Origin: Rosistilla carotiformis
GTDB taxonomy: Bacteria; Planctomycetota; Planctomycetia; Pirellulales; Pirellulaceae
Assembly: GCF_007753095.1 (NCBI RefSeq)
Contig: NZ_CP036348.1
Span: 2,418,001 to 2,482,000 of the forward strand
DNA length: 64,000 nucleotides
Direction: 5' to 3'
In this document: one piece after another, positions 27,457 through 36,628 of the stretch
Layout of the letters: every line of letters begins with the position of its first letter
Numbering within the stretch: the stretch's first letter is position 1
Made by a program: the position numbers and the translations under genes
Notes under the pieces: model-generated
The model's database searches: none
Told to the model about the DNA's origin: nothing
The model's input: the letters and a program-made list of their open reading frames with translations, nothing else

Positions 27457-28398
27457 ATGATCGACGTCGCTTTTTCGACTGCCAAACGTTTGCAAGAGAA
27501 CATGGAGAAGGTCGTTCTCGGTAAGCCCGAGGTGGTCCGTTCGCTGTTGATTGCGGTGTTGGCGGGTGAACATGTTTTGTTGGACGATGTACCCGGCGTG
27601 GGGAAGACGCTGGCTGCCAAAGCACTCGCCCGCAGCCTCGACGGCGTATTTACGCGTGTCCAGTTTACGCCCGACCTGCTGCCCAGCGACATCCTGGGCA
27701 GCAATCTCTACCGTTCCGACCTTCACGAGTTTGAATTCAATCAGGGGCCGGTTTTCGCCAACGTCGTGCTGGCCGATGAGATCAATCGGGCTCCACCGCG
27801 GACGCAAAGCGCGTTGTTGGAAGCGATGAGCGAAGGCCAAGTGTCGATCGACGGCACCACCCGCGCCCTACCGAAACCGTTTACGGTCGTCGCGACACAG
27901 AATCCAATCGAGTTCGAAGGAACCTATCGGTTACCCGAAAGCCAACTCGATCGGTTTCTTCTGCGCACCAGCGTCGGGTACCCCCAGCCCGATGTCGAAC
28001 GCGACGTGTTGCGTTCGCATTGCAATGGGGAACCTGTCGACCAGTTGTCGCCGGTGGTCAGCTGCCACGAGGTTTTGGAGAGCCAAGAGGCGGTTCGCAA
28101 GGTCCGTTTCGAAGACTCGTTGATCTCTTACCTATTGGCCGTTGTCGATGCGACGCGGCAGAGCGAGGATTTGCAAGTGGGCGTGAGCACCCGGGCGGCG
28201 CTCAGCTATTTCCGTGGCTGCCAGGCTCGGGCGGTTTGCATGGAGCGCGACTACGTCGTCCCGGACGACATCAAATCGCTGGCCGTCCCCGTGCTCTCCC
28301 ATCGCGTCGTCCTGAAAGACAGTTTCATGACGGGGGATCGCTCGCGGGCCGAACAGGTCGTCCATGAGATCGTACAGCGCGTGACCGTGCCGGTTTGA
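27457..28398 (+). CDS. MoxR-family AAA+ ATPase
   Basis: A 313-residue ATPase. The ATG at 27457 has AGG five bases upstream; a GTG at 27451 is in frame. Walker A is DVPGVGKT, Walker B VVLADEINRAPPRTQSALLEAM, sensor 1 VVATQNPIEFEGTYRLPE, and the C-terminal lid domain follows. MoxR proteins act as chaperones that mature enzyme or von Willebrand-domain proteins; the usual DUF58 and VWA partner genes are not next to it, which is odd. A hairpin CTGCGGACCGCAG follows its stop, between it and the convergent gene. Confidence 0.92.
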   Translation: MIDVAFSTAKRLQENMEKVVLGKPEVVRSLLIAVLAGEHVLLDDVPGVGKTLAAKALARSLDGVFTRVQFTPDLLPSDILGSNLYRSDLHEFEFNQGPVFANVVLADEINRAPPRTQSALLEAMSEGQVSIDGTTRALPKPFTVVATQNPIEFEGTYRLPESQLDRFLLRTSVGYPQPDVERDVLRSHCNGEPVDQLSPVVSCHEVLESQEAVRKVRFEDSLISYLLAVVDATRQSEDLQVGVSTRAALSYFRGCQARAVCMERDYVVPDDIKSLAVPVLSHRVVLKDSFMTGDRSRAEQVVHEIVQRVTVPV

Positions 28399-28412
28399 TG
28401 GGCTTCGGTCCT

Positions 28413-28425
28413 CTGCGGACCGCAG
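28413..28425. terminator. Short perfect hairpin between convergent genes
   Basis: CTGCGG-A-CCGCAG in the 41-base space between the MoxR gene and the SMI1/KNR4-like gene. No T-tract, so its terminator role is uncertain. Confidence 0.35.
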
Positions 28426-28439
28426 CGGATGAAAATCGT

Positions 28440-29783
28440 CTATCGCATCCGATTTCCCAGGCATGCTAAATGCGTTTTCGCCAATTCGGCCCGCGAACGC
28501 TGGCCACTGCGGGTCGCCGCGTTGGCCAGTTTTTGCAGCAGTTCTTCGTAGACATGCAAGTCGTCGCAACCCATGTCCCATCCGGCCCGGTAGTAGGCGT
28601 CGTAGGAATCCGCCCAGCGACCATCGCTGGCGGCCTGCTCTCCCAACCGCATCCAATGGTTCGTGACGCGACTTCGCAGGCCTTGTTCTTTGCTTTCTAG
28701 GAACAGCCGCAAGTAAGGATCGTCTCGTAGGTTGGCGTCCCAGTGCGCGCTGAGGTCTTGCAGGCGAGCCGCTGCGAATTTGCCCTCCGCTTCACGGAAC
28801 CAATGTGTTCGGAAGCGAATCGATTGGTCCGCGAACGAGGAACAGAGCAAGGCCTGGCGATACGCAGTGATTGCCGCTTTCGGATCCTTCGCTCGCTCGG
28901 CCGTCCAGCCCAGCAGGTCATTGGCCCAGCCTAAATCGCTTCGTCGGGCGGCGACTGCTGCCGCGTGCACGCGGGCCGCTTCCCAATCTTGACCGCATAA
29001 GTCACCGCACTCACAATCAAACTCTTTCGCCAAACGCTCGCAAACGCTTGGTGGCAGCAATTCATTGTCGAACAGCCAACGAACCGCGTCCTGGTCCCAT
29101 TGGATTCCTAACTCACGCGCAACCCATGGTTCGAGTCTCTGCCGCAGCAAACTATCCAATGCCGCCAATGCACATTCACCATGCACCGCCGTTGTCGCAA
29201 CGTCGTGCTGGATTAACAATTCCGCCAAGCCCGGAATCTCATTGCTATCGCCGGACGGATCCAGCAACCATTGACCGACGGGGCACGGCAAATGCTCCGC
29301 CGCCCAACCGGGAATTGTTCCCGGTCCTTCTTGCCGATCAAACTGAGCGGCAATGTTGGCATAGTATTGCCAACGTCCCGGCAGCCGACTGCGGAGACTG
29401 TCGAACGCTATCGCTTCGGCGAGCGATTTGCCCCACGGCATCCAGTCTCCGCCACCGTGATACCAATGGATCACTTCGGAGATGGTGTCGTCGGCACCGA
29501 CACGCAAGCAGAGCCAATCGCCATATCGGTTCCCTACCAATGGCAGCGAATCGGGGAGCATGAAGCCTGGCCAAATGAAATCGGGAGTCTCGGCCAGCAA
29601 TTCGGTTGGGGAAACCGGTTGGTCAAACTCCCCCCCGAGTTCCCGCAACCACACTTCGCGTCCAAACCAGTCCAACAGATCGGTCGGTAGCGCAAACCGA
29701 TAGCGATCACGCAGCGCGCAACACCAATGATTCGGCTCGTTTGTCAGGGTAGTAGAGTGCGTCAAAGAGAGTTTGCAGTTCAA
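28440..29783 (-). CDS. SMI1/KNR4 (SUKH)-domain-like protein with helical repeats
   Basis: A 447-residue soluble protein. Start uncertain: the open frame begins with TTG 29783 and has no ATG before the domain. Residues 25-145 look like a SMI1/KNR4 domain: PTDLLDWFGREVWLREL, FIWPGFMLPDSLPLVGNRYGDWLCLRV and VIHWYHGGGDWMPWG. The remaining 300 residues are helical, with a possible TPR-like unit (DPKAAITAYRQALL) near residue 300. SUKH proteins in bacteria are often immunity proteins against toxins, but no toxin gene is next to it, and in planctomycetes many are not. No clear partner; the MoxR gene converges. Confidence 0.65.
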   Translation of the reverse strand: MNCKLSLTHSTTLTNEPNHWCCALRDRYRFALPTDLLDWFGREVWLRELGGEFDQPVSPTELLAETPDFIWPGFMLPDSLPLVGNRYGDWLCLRVGADDTISEVIHWYHGGGDWMPWGKSLAEAIAFDSLRSRLPGRWQYYANIAAQFDRQEGPGTIPGWAAEHLPCPVGQWLLDPSGDSNEIPGLAELLIQHDVATTAVHGECALAALDSLLRQRLEPWVARELGIQWDQDAVRWLFDNELLPPSVCERLAKEFDCECGDLCGQDWEAARVHAAAVAARRSDLGWANDLLGWTAERAKDPKAAITAYRQALLCSSFADQSIRFRTHWFREAEGKFAAARLQDLSAHWDANLRDDPYLRLFLESKEQGLRSRVTNHWMRLGEQAASDGRWADSYDAYYRAGWDMGCDDLHVYEELLQKLANAATRSGQRSRAELAKTHLACLGNRMR

Positions 29784-30157
29784 TTGATAACGAACCGTAA
29801 GGCAACACCGAGATACGAAGCTCCCGATGGTGTGTTACCGGAGCCCTATAAATCTAACATGAAAGCAATCACTACGACCAGAGACGCTGTGAAATTGGCG
29901 TGAAAAAAGCAACACGCGTCAAGTGATTAAAGGCGAATAAATGCCCCAAAACCTGCCTCCCCATGCGTCTCGGGGGGATGCACCACCGTGACGAAGGCCC
30001 CCACCGCTGCCATTTGGAAAATCAGAAGCCCATTTGGCCTGGTCCACATGGTGAAATCCGCAATCGCTAACGGCCCGGAAAAGGCTTTAACGCCGCTTTC
30101 CGAGCCGTATCGATGTTAGTGGACCCGTGGGTGTCCACGCTGCGTTGGCTAAGCGAA
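29784..30157. other. Intergenic region with one possible 40-codon minus-strand frame
   Basis: A 374-base gap between the SMI1-like gene and secDF. On the minus strand a 40-codon frame (29927-30049, starting MWTRPNGLL) has a hydrophobic centre but no good ribosome site. Upstream, GGAAAGCGGCGTTAAAGCC and its surroundings form a weak hairpin near 30076-30101, which could end the secDF transcript. Not like a known RNA family. Confidence 0.3.
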
Positions 30158-33100
30158 CTAGCGAGTCGGGGCCGCTTCGGTTCGATTGAATAACCACAGC
30201 AACGTTGGCGACGCGATGAAGATCGAACTGTACGTTCCGACAATCACGCCGATGGTTAGGGCGAAGGCAAAGCTGTGGATGCCTTCACCGCCGAAGGCGT
30301 ACAGCAGGACAACCACGATCAGGGTCGTCAACGATGTCAACAACGTACGGCTGAGCGTTTGGTTAATGCTGGTGTTGACCATGTCCGCAGTCAGCTTGGG
30401 ACTCTTTCCCCGGACTTCGCGAATTCGGTCGAAGACCACGATCGTATCGTTCAACGAATAACCGATGATCGTCAACAACGCAGCGACAACTGCGAGGCTG
30501 ATGCGGAATTCATCGACCAGCAGGAAGCCGAGATAGCGAGCAGCCCAGAAGCTGACGGCGATTGCACCCAAGGTGATCAAGACGTCGTGCACCAAAGCGA
30601 CCACGGCAGCTAAACCAAAGGCAACACGTTGGAATCGGAACCAGATATATCCCACGATGAAGACCAAGCTGGCCAACATGGCCGCGATCGCACGACGGGT
30701 CATGTCTCCGGCCACCCGGCTACCCACCTTGCTCGATGACAACCAAACCGGTCCGGCGTCGAGTTCAGATTTCAGACCGTTGAGTACGGTAAGGGATTGA
30801 GCTTCGGGAAGGTCCAAATCAATTTTCCATTGAGCGAAGCCCATTTTGGACTCGTTGGTCCAGTCTTCGCTTCCGGAGCCTTGCGGAACGACACGGATCC
30901 CTTCTTCTTGCAACGGAACCTCGGTCGCTGCAGCTGCTTTGATGACTGCGGCGACCAACGCATCGTGGTTGATCTTGGCATCATTTTGGTCTCCGCCGGC
31001 AACTCCCAGCGAGATCGTTCGCGATGTCGATTCCACCTTGGGCCGGTCTTCTGCGGCAGAGATCGACGTTTGCTCGCTTTTTTCCGCTGGAGTCTCGGCA
31101 GCTTCGTTATCTGTAGCCGCGGCAGCGTCTTCTTTGGTTTCGGCTTCGTCTTGCGGGCGATAGGCGACCGTGCGAATCAACGGTTGCTGATTGCGCCGGA
31201 TTTGTCCGGTCTGCTCGGCAGCCGGTGCCGGCTCGGCATCGCCTTCCGTGATGGCGGTTTCAAAGGTGACCAAGCCAAGGCCTTCGGCGGATTCGAAACC
31301 GTCGCGGATCCGATGCTTCAGATCGTCGACATCTTCCACCGAGGTGTAGATCGCAAAGACGCGGTTTTTCATTCCCGCCATGTCGACGCGGTTCAGCGAA
31401 AATTGAACCTTCGACTCGGGGTCGGTGTTGAGACTTGCTTCGACGATCTTCCGCACGTCGTCCGCTTCGGCCTCTTCTTGTAGCCAGAACGTAACCGAGG
31501 TTCCGCCTGCGAAATCGATGTCGAAAATCGAGCTGCCACGATAGGCAAGGGCAATGATCCCGGCGATCAAAAGGATGCCCGAAAGTACGAATGCCGGAGC
31601 ACGCTTGCCGATGAAATCAAAGTCATCGTTGCCGGTGAGGGCACCACGAATCGAGGTGATGAAATCGGACATCGTTAGGTTGGCTTTGCCCCAACGTTCG
31701 GCGATATCGAAGAACGTTCGTGAAACGTAGATTGCCGTGAACATACTGAACAGAATGCCCAAGATCAGGGCGACGGCAAAGCCGCGAATCTGGTCGGTTC
31801 CGATTGCGTACAGAACGATCGCGGTGATCAATGTGGTCAAGTTCGCGTCGACAATCGTCGTTGTCGCCCGGCCGAATCCGTTGCGAATGGCCATTCGCGG
31901 AGCAGCTCCGCGTTTCAATTCCTCGCGGATACGTTCGAAGATCAAGACGTTTGCGTCGACCGACATACCCACGGTCAATACAAGGCCTGCCAAACCGGGC
32001 AGGGTTGCAGGTTGGTTGATCAAAATCATCATGGCCAAAATCATCGCCAGATTCAAAAGCAACGCGACGCAGGCAACGAGACCCGAAAAGCGATAGTAGA
32101 TCGCGATGAACGCCAGCACCAAAACGAAGGCCGTTCCAATCGACATGACTCCCTTGTCGATCGTATCGTCACCTAGAGTCGATCCGATTTGGTTTTCGCT
32201 GATTGGTTGTTTGCTGAGCGCCGCAGGCAAACGTCCCGCACGCAAAATGCCGACCAGGAATTCAACTTCCGCACGCGAGAAGTTGCCGGTGATCTGTCCG
32301 TCGCCGTTGATCGGCGATCGGATGACGGGAGCGGACAGCAATTTGTCGTCCAAGACGATTCCCAAGCGTCGCAGGAAGGAACCATCGGGTGCGTTGTTCA
32401 GTGTCAAAACGTAAAAGCGTTGCTTACCTGCAGCATTCAAAGTGAAGCGAACGGCGGGATTTCCCTGGCCATCATGATCGCTGGCGACGATCGCCAAATC
32501 TTCACCTGTGATGTCGAACTCTTTTTCGATACGCATCAGGACATCGATGTCTTCGATTCCGTTGGCGCTGAGCCATTTGACGAGTCCGTTTTCTCCCTGA
32601 AGTCCTTGAGGCGACAACAGCGTTCCGGTGCGCGAATCGCGAATGATGTCACCCGAAACGTCGACTCGCAACGGACGCAGACCGCCCAAAACCTCTTCGT
32701 TCTCGCGATCGACCTTCACCCAACGACCGATTACCTCTCCAGCGTCATCTTTAACCACGTCGTCCAAGGTTGGGCCGGTGGCACGTACGGTTTCAATCAA
32801 ACCCAAGTGATCGCGTTCATTTGCCACGATGGCAAATCGCAGCATACCGGCGGTTTGAACTTTGTCTTTGATTTCGTTCACGCCCGATTCTTCGACGTTT
32901 GGAACGATGATTTCGATTTGTCGGTCGCCGTAAGGGCGAATCACGATCTCTTGGGTACCGCTGGGGTTGATCCGTTCGGTCAACGCACCGACCAACTCTT
33001 CAGCCGTCACGCGTGAGGAAGGATCTTCGCTCTCGCCCCCGCCGGCGGTCGGATCGATCTCGTAAACCAGGATCGTTCCGCCCTTCAGATCGACGCCGTA

Positions 33101-33328
33101 TTTCAGTTGCCCAAACGTAATCGTCGCTGCGGCAGCGGTCATTGCGAACAAGACGACGCCGATTCGAGTGCCGTAATTGGGCATCCGAAAGCTCTTGGCC
33201 AAAAACGCTCCCACCAGGAAGGGAACAATCAATACGGCCAACATGATCGCAATGATACCGATCTGCGTGCCTAACTTGCCGGGTTCGGCTTGTGCTAAAA
33301 GAGTTTCAATCACGTTTAGATCCAACAT
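30158..33328 (-). CDS. secDF: Fused SecD-SecF protein translocase subunit
   Basis: A 1,056-residue membrane protein. ATG 33328 (MLDLNVIETL) is chosen over GTG 33391. It is the single-chain form of SecD plus SecF, the proton-driven part of the Sec translocon in the inner membrane. SecD: TM1, D1 motif DLKGGTILVYEIDP, the periplasmic P1 domain, then helices 2-6 with GMSVDANVLIFERIREELKRG. SecF follows from residue about 600 with its first helix, DFAGGTSVTFWLQ, then the P4-like domain, and VALVHDVLITLGAIAVSF with IGYSLNDTIVVFDRIREVR. An extra Ala/Glu/Thr-rich low-complexity segment (about residues 710-760) lies inside the SecF periplasmic domain. yajC is 72 bases upstream on the same strand. Confidence 0.95.
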   Translation of the reverse strand: MLDLNVIETLLAQAEPGKLGTQIGIIAIMLAVLIVPFLVGAFLAKSFRMPNYGTRIGVVLFAMTAAAATITFGQLKYGVDLKGGTILVYEIDPTAGGGESEDPSSRVTAEELVGALTERINPSGTQEIVIRPYGDRQIEIIVPNVEESGVNEIKDKVQTAGMLRFAIVANERDHLGLIETVRATGPTLDDVVKDDAGEVIGRWVKVDRENEEVLGGLRPLRVDVSGDIIRDSRTGTLLSPQGLQGENGLVKWLSANGIEDIDVLMRIEKEFDITGEDLAIVASDHDGQGNPAVRFTLNAAGKQRFYVLTLNNAPDGSFLRRLGIVLDDKLLSAPVIRSPINGDGQITGNFSRAEVEFLVGILRAGRLPAALSKQPISENQIGSTLGDDTIDKGVMSIGTAFVLVLAFIAIYYRFSGLVACVALLLNLAMILAMMILINQPATLPGLAGLVLTVGMSVDANVLIFERIREELKRGAAPRMAIRNGFGRATTTIVDANLTTLITAIVLYAIGTDQIRGFAVALILGILFSMFTAIYVSRTFFDIAERWGKANLTMSDFITSIRGALTGNDDFDFIGKRAPAFVLSGILLIAGIIALAYRGSSIFDIDFAGGTSVTFWLQEEAEADDVRKIVEASLNTDPESKVQFSLNRVDMAGMKNRVFAIYTSVEDVDDLKHRIRDGFESAEGLGLVTFETAITEGDAEPAPAAEQTGQIRRNQQPLIRTVAYRPQDEAETKEDAAAATDNEAAETPAEKSEQTSISAAEDRPKVESTSRTISLGVAGGDQNDAKINHDALVAAVIKAAAATEVPLQEEGIRVVPQGSGSEDWTNESKMGFAQWKIDLDLPEAQSLTVLNGLKSELDAGPVWLSSSKVGSRVAGDMTRRAIAAMLASLVFIVGYIWFRFQRVAFGLAAVVALVHDVLITLGAIAVSFWAARYLGFLLVDEFRISLAVVAALLTIIGYSLNDTIVVFDRIREVRGKSPKLTADMVNTSINQTLSRTLLTSLTTLIVVVLLYAFGGEGIHSFAFALTIGVIVGTYSSIFIASPTLLWLFNRTEAAPTR

Positions 33329-33400
33329 CGAATCGATTTCTTGTTTGGTTGGGATTAGCGAACGGTCTGCGGTTCGCCCGGCGATAATCACTACGGCTAA

Positions 33401-33793
33401 TTACGGTTTGACATTTTTGTCGTCGTCTTCGGAAATCACTCGCGAGACCGCGCTGCGATTGACATGCAGTCGCGTATTGTTGTTCTCGTCGACGCGAATC
33501 ACCACTTGGTCCGAATCGGTAATGTTTACGATCGTCCCATGAATTCCGCCCACGGTGACCACGCGGTCGTTCTTTTTCAGTGCCGCCAGACGCTTGGTGA
33601 GTTCATTGCGATTGCGACGCTCGGGCAGGAGTACCATCACATAAAAAAGGACAACCAAAATCGTGATCATACCGATCGGATTAAAAAGGATTTGCTGCCA
33701 CGGCGGCCCGTCCACGGGGACAGGCTCCTGCGCAAGCAATGCAAATCGATTCCCAATCGGGACCACAAATGTCAAAAAATGACTCTCCAGCAC
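33401..33793 (-). CDS. yajC: Preprotein translocase subunit YajC
   Basis: A 130-residue single-pass protein. The frame begins with GTG 33793, the first good start, after a GGAA run. Residues 38-60 are the membrane helix (IGMITILVVLFYVMVLLPER), followed by the family motif RRNRNELTKRLAALKKNDRVVTVGGIHGTI and a small beta domain ending RSAVSRVI. YajC associates with SecDF in the inner membrane; the yajC-secDF order on one strand supports this. The N-terminal 35 residues are longer than usual and include a Pro-rich piece (EPVPVDGPPWQQ). Confidence 0.92.
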   Translation of the reverse strand: MLESHFLTFVVPIGNRFALLAQEPVPVDGPPWQQILFNPIGMITILVVLFYVMVLLPERRNRNELTKRLAALKKNDRVVTVGGIHGTIVNITDSDQVVIRVDENNNTRLHVNRSAVSRVISEDDDKNVKP

Positions 33794-33994
33794 TTCCGGA
33801 GTCCTTCCACCTGATGGATGCTAGGTCGATGTCCGACCAAGATATCCGGTCGAGCGACGTGGTTCGGCACGCCCCACCGTTGCTCCTTGAATACGCCCGA
33901 TCGGGGCGACATCACGAACCAACGACCGATCGACCGATCCTTAATCGGGGCATAATAAGACCTTACGAACACGCTAACAAGCCCACAATTCCTT

Positions 33995-35110
33995 ATGCCA
34001 CACGTCGCTAGCACCGATTCTTTGCCGTTGCCCAATTGGCCACCGGCCACCGCAGCGATCGCCGATTCGATCCGCGATGTGGTCCAATCTGGAGACTGGG
34101 GGAGTTACACAGCGCAGGCAGCCAAGTTGCTGGCCAGCCAACTGGCTTCGGCCTTTCAGGTCGAGCACGTTCGGCTTTGTGGCAGCGGAACCGCCGCGAT
34201 CGAATTGGCACTCCAAGCTGTCCAAGTTCGCCCGGAATCGGAAGTCATTCTGGCCGGATACGATTACCCCGGAAATATCCGAGCGATCGAATCGGTTGGC
34301 GGCAAACCGGTGATTGTCGATACGCAACCGGGACGCTGGGTGATCGATGTCGACCAAGTGGAGAATGCGATCAACGATTCCACGTCGGCCATCTTGGCGT
34401 CTCATCTATACGGTAACCTGTTTGACGCCGAGAGGTTGCGAGCGATTGCTGACACGCACCGAATCGCGTTGATCGAAGACGCCTGCCAAGTCCACGGAGC
34501 AAGTCTTGCGGGGCGCCCCGCCGGATCGTGGGGAGATGTCGGCATCCTTAGCTTTGGCGGTTCCAAGTTGATGACCAGCGGATCCGGCGGCGCGATGCTG
34601 ATGTCCGACGATCGGATCGCCCAACGCGCGACGTTGGCGGCTGAGAGGCCCAGCCCTGTCGCCCCGCTGTGCGGACTGCAAGCGGCCGCGCTGCTTCCTC
34701 AACTGTCGACCTTGCCAGCGTGGAATGCGCAGCGGCGTGTAGCGGTGGGAAGGCTGAAGGATCGACTGCGGCCTAGTCGGTTGTGGCGGTTCGCGGAAGA
34801 GACACCCGGTGAGGCTGAAACCACCTATTTCAAAGTCGCTTGGTTTTTGCCTCCGGCCGTCGATCGCGAGGCGGTGATCGCAGCGGGGCTCGCGGCCGGA
34901 ATCCCATTGGGGCCAGGGTTCAACGGATTCCTGCGTCGCGCCCGGCGCCGTTATCGGACACTTGGAGAGCTTCGTGAAAGCGGAATTTGCGGCGAACGAT
35001 CGGTCGTCATGGATCACCGCGTCCTGTTGGCCAATGCCGAGGTGATCGACTGCGTCGCCGAACGGTTGCTAGCGATCGAAAACGCGATTGGAGTCACTGT
35101 CGACGGGTAA
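33995..35110 (+). CDS. DegT/DnrJ/EryC1/StrS-family aminotransferase
   Basis: A 371-residue PLP enzyme. Visible family motifs: LCGSGTAAIELALQA (phosphate binding), LAGYDYPGNIRAIESVGGKPVIVD, EDACQVHGASLAGRPAG and Lys191 in SFGGSKLMTSGSGGAML, the PLP lysine. The family makes amino sugars for cell-surface glycans or antibiotics. There is no other sugar gene in the window, so the substrate is open. Its promoter region is divergent from yajC (200 bases). surE follows after about 100 bases on the same strand. Confidence 0.88.
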   Translation: MPHVASTDSLPLPNWPPATAAIADSIRDVVQSGDWGSYTAQAAKLLASQLASAFQVEHVRLCGSGTAAIELALQAVQVRPESEVILAGYDYPGNIRAIESVGGKPVIVDTQPGRWVIDVDQVENAINDSTSAILASHLYGNLFDAERLRAIADTHRIALIEDACQVHGASLAGRPAGSWGDVGILSFGGSKLMTSGSGGAMLMSDDRIAQRATLAAERPSPVAPLCGLQAAALLPQLSTLPAWNAQRRVAVGRLKDRLRPSRLWRFAEETPGEAETTYFKVAWFLPPAVDREAVIAAGLAAGIPLGPGFNGFLRRARRRYRTLGELRESGICGERSVVMDHRVLLANAEVIDCVAERLLAIENAIGVTVDG

Positions 35111-35211
35111 AGCGTTCGGGAGCCTTCAGAGTGTCGCGTCCTGGCCATCGGTCGCCTGCGAGCCGCAGTTTGCTTGAGCACACATGCGATAAGAAAAGGG
35201 AGTTAGGTAGT

Positions 35212-35922
35212 TTGAAAGTACTGTTAACGAATGACGACAGCATCCACGCGGCGGGGATCCAAGCCCTCAAGGCAGCGCTTCGCTCGTCGATGGACGTTGT
35301 CGTGGTCGCTCCGGAAACCGAACAAAGCGAGTGCGGTCATCGAGTGACGACAAACCGGCCTCTCGCCGTCAAGCAATATGCCGACGCGGAGTACTCGGTA
35401 AACGGATCGCCAGCGGACTGTGTGCGGATTGGGTTGCGCGAACTTGCGCGAGATGCGGCACTTGTGATTTCGGGAATTAACCACGGCGGCAACCTGGGCG
35501 CCGACATTTGGATGTCGGGAACGGTCGCTGCAGCTCGCGAAGCGTATCTCCGCGGCCAACGCGGGATCGCCGTCTCGCAGGTACGGCGAAAGGGGATCGA
35601 CGACGATTGGGACCGATCGGCAAGGTTCGCCTGCGAGGCGATTCAATTTGCGATCGGAAGATCCAGTAAAGAAGTTGCGTTGTGGAACATAAACCTCCCA
35701 GCGACTGACGCCGAAACGATTCCCGGGATATGTTGCTGTCCAACCGACGGCAAAGCACTCCCATTCAGCTACCGACAAACTACCGTAGGCTATCAATTCG
35801 AAGCCGACTATCACGGGCGTCCAAGAACACCCAACGAAGACATCGACGTCTGCTTTGGTGGTCGAATATCGATCAGTTTGCTCGACAAGCGACCAGTCGA
35901 CCTCGCATCAACCCCGCTCTGA
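35212..35922 (+). CDS. surE: 5'/3'-nucleotidase SurE
   Basis: A 236-residue phosphatase. The start is TTG 35212, after AAAAGGGAG and TTAGG, which places the metal-binding NDD (N7-D8-D9) correctly near the N-terminus; the longer frame from 34987 would overlap the aminotransferase gene and adds Arg-rich non-domain residues. Other motifs: APETEQSECGHRVTTNRPL, VNGSPADCVRIGL, ISGINHGGNLGADIWMSGTVAAAREA. SurE removes phosphate from nucleoside 5'- and 3'-monophosphates and short polyphosphate in the cytoplasm. Often linked to stationary phase. Confidence 0.93.
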   Translation: MKVLLTNDDSIHAAGIQALKAALRSSMDVVVVAPETEQSECGHRVTTNRPLAVKQYADAEYSVNGSPADCVRIGLRELARDAALVISGINHGGNLGADIWMSGTVAAAREAYLRGQRGIAVSQVRRKGIDDDWDRSARFACEAIQFAIGRSSKEVALWNINLPATDAETIPGICCCPTDGKALPFSYRQTTVGYQFEADYHGRPRTPNEDIDVCFGGRISISLLDKRPVDLASTPL

Positions 35923-35948
35923 CACTTGCGTGTCTCACGATCGATGCT

Positions 35949-35998
35949 GCTGCCGGGCACGTTGTTGCGTCGCCGCAGTCCGCGGCACGCCCGGCAGC
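35949..35998. terminator. Long GC-rich double hairpin between surE and csrA
   Basis: GCTGCCGGGC (35949-35958) pairs with GCCCGGCAGC (35989-35998), with an inner GCCGC-AGTCC-GCGGC hairpin (35972-35986). It lies between two convergent genes and could end both transcripts, although no T-tract follows on either strand. Confidence 0.45.
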
Positions 35999-36012
35999 GT
36001 TGGCCTGCCGGG

Positions 36013-36276
36013 TTAGCGTTCTTCCTTGGCGAATACAGAAACTCGATTGCGTCCCGAGTGAACCAAGTCCAGTGCGGGCATTGCACACGAGCCCAAAGAT
36101 TCCGCTTCGGATTTCGGCTCTTCTTCGAATACCGTCAGCTCACCACGTACGATGCGAACTTCGCGAGGTGCATCGACACCGATCGTCACTCGATTCCCCG
36201 AGATCCGATTGATGGTGATTGTGATGTTGTCACCGATGACCAAACGCTCGCCTTCTTTTCGACTTAAAACTAACAT
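36013..36276 (-). CDS. csrA: Carbon storage regulator CsrA
   Basis: An 87-residue RNA-binding regulator. ATG 36276 ([16 protein letters not shown]) is the conserved start, with a GGAGG ten bases upstream; the open frame runs further to 36393. The five-strand beta fold is intact: [30 protein letters not shown]. CsrA binds GGA motifs in mRNA leaders and blocks or helps translation. The 20-30 residues after the core are longer than in Escherichia coli (61 residues), with an Ala/Ser/Glu piece and basic end. Its own leader contains GGA motifs and palindromes, so autoregulation is possible. Confidence 0.93.
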   Translation of the reverse strand: MLVLSRKEGERLVIGDNITITINRISGNRVTIGVDAPREVRIVRGELTVFEEEPKSEAESLGSCAMPALDLVHSGRNRVSVFAKEER

Positions 36277-36628
36277 CTTCGTGATGCCTCCATTCCATGG
36301 GATTCGAATACTGGAACCAGCCGTGCTGATTCGCTGAACACCTTCTGCAATCGCTATGCCGACAGTACGTCTCTCATGATTTTGCGTGCGCATTTACAAG
36401 AAAAAACGTTTTTTCAGCCTTTTTGCTCATCCACAGCCTCCCGAAAACCGAGAGGCCACCTTGGAGTCGGCAAAGCGACAAAAGGAACTTTTATCTCAAT
36501 CTGAGACACATTTCTCAGCCTGAGAATTTGTCGGTGTTGAGTCGCGTTGTTTGCTTCCCCCCTCGACACAAGTATCATCGCATCGAGGTGTGACAACTTA
36601 GGTCACGAGCCGATCGCCTGTCTCTGGA
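36277..36628. promoter_or_regulatory. csrA leader with palindromic elements
   Basis: A 350-base region upstream of csrA. It contains TCTCA-ATC-TGAGA (36494-36506) and TTCTCA-GCC-TGAGAA (36512-36526), two inverted repeats with the same CTCA-N3-TGAG core and centres 19 bases apart, plus a perfect 16-base palindrome GAAAAAACGTTTTTTC (36400-36415). They look like tandem operator sites of an unknown regulator. No clear promoter was assigned. The epmA gene ends at its far side. Confidence 0.5.

Noticed and set aside
29940-30100. SRP RNA or other structured RNA in the secDF downstream gap
   Set aside because: The conserved SRP apical loop sequence is not present and no stable long hairpin was found.
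34987-35211. N-terminal extension of SurE
   Set aside because: It would overlap the aminotransferase gene, is Arg-rich without a domain, and TTG 35212 has a proper ribosome site.
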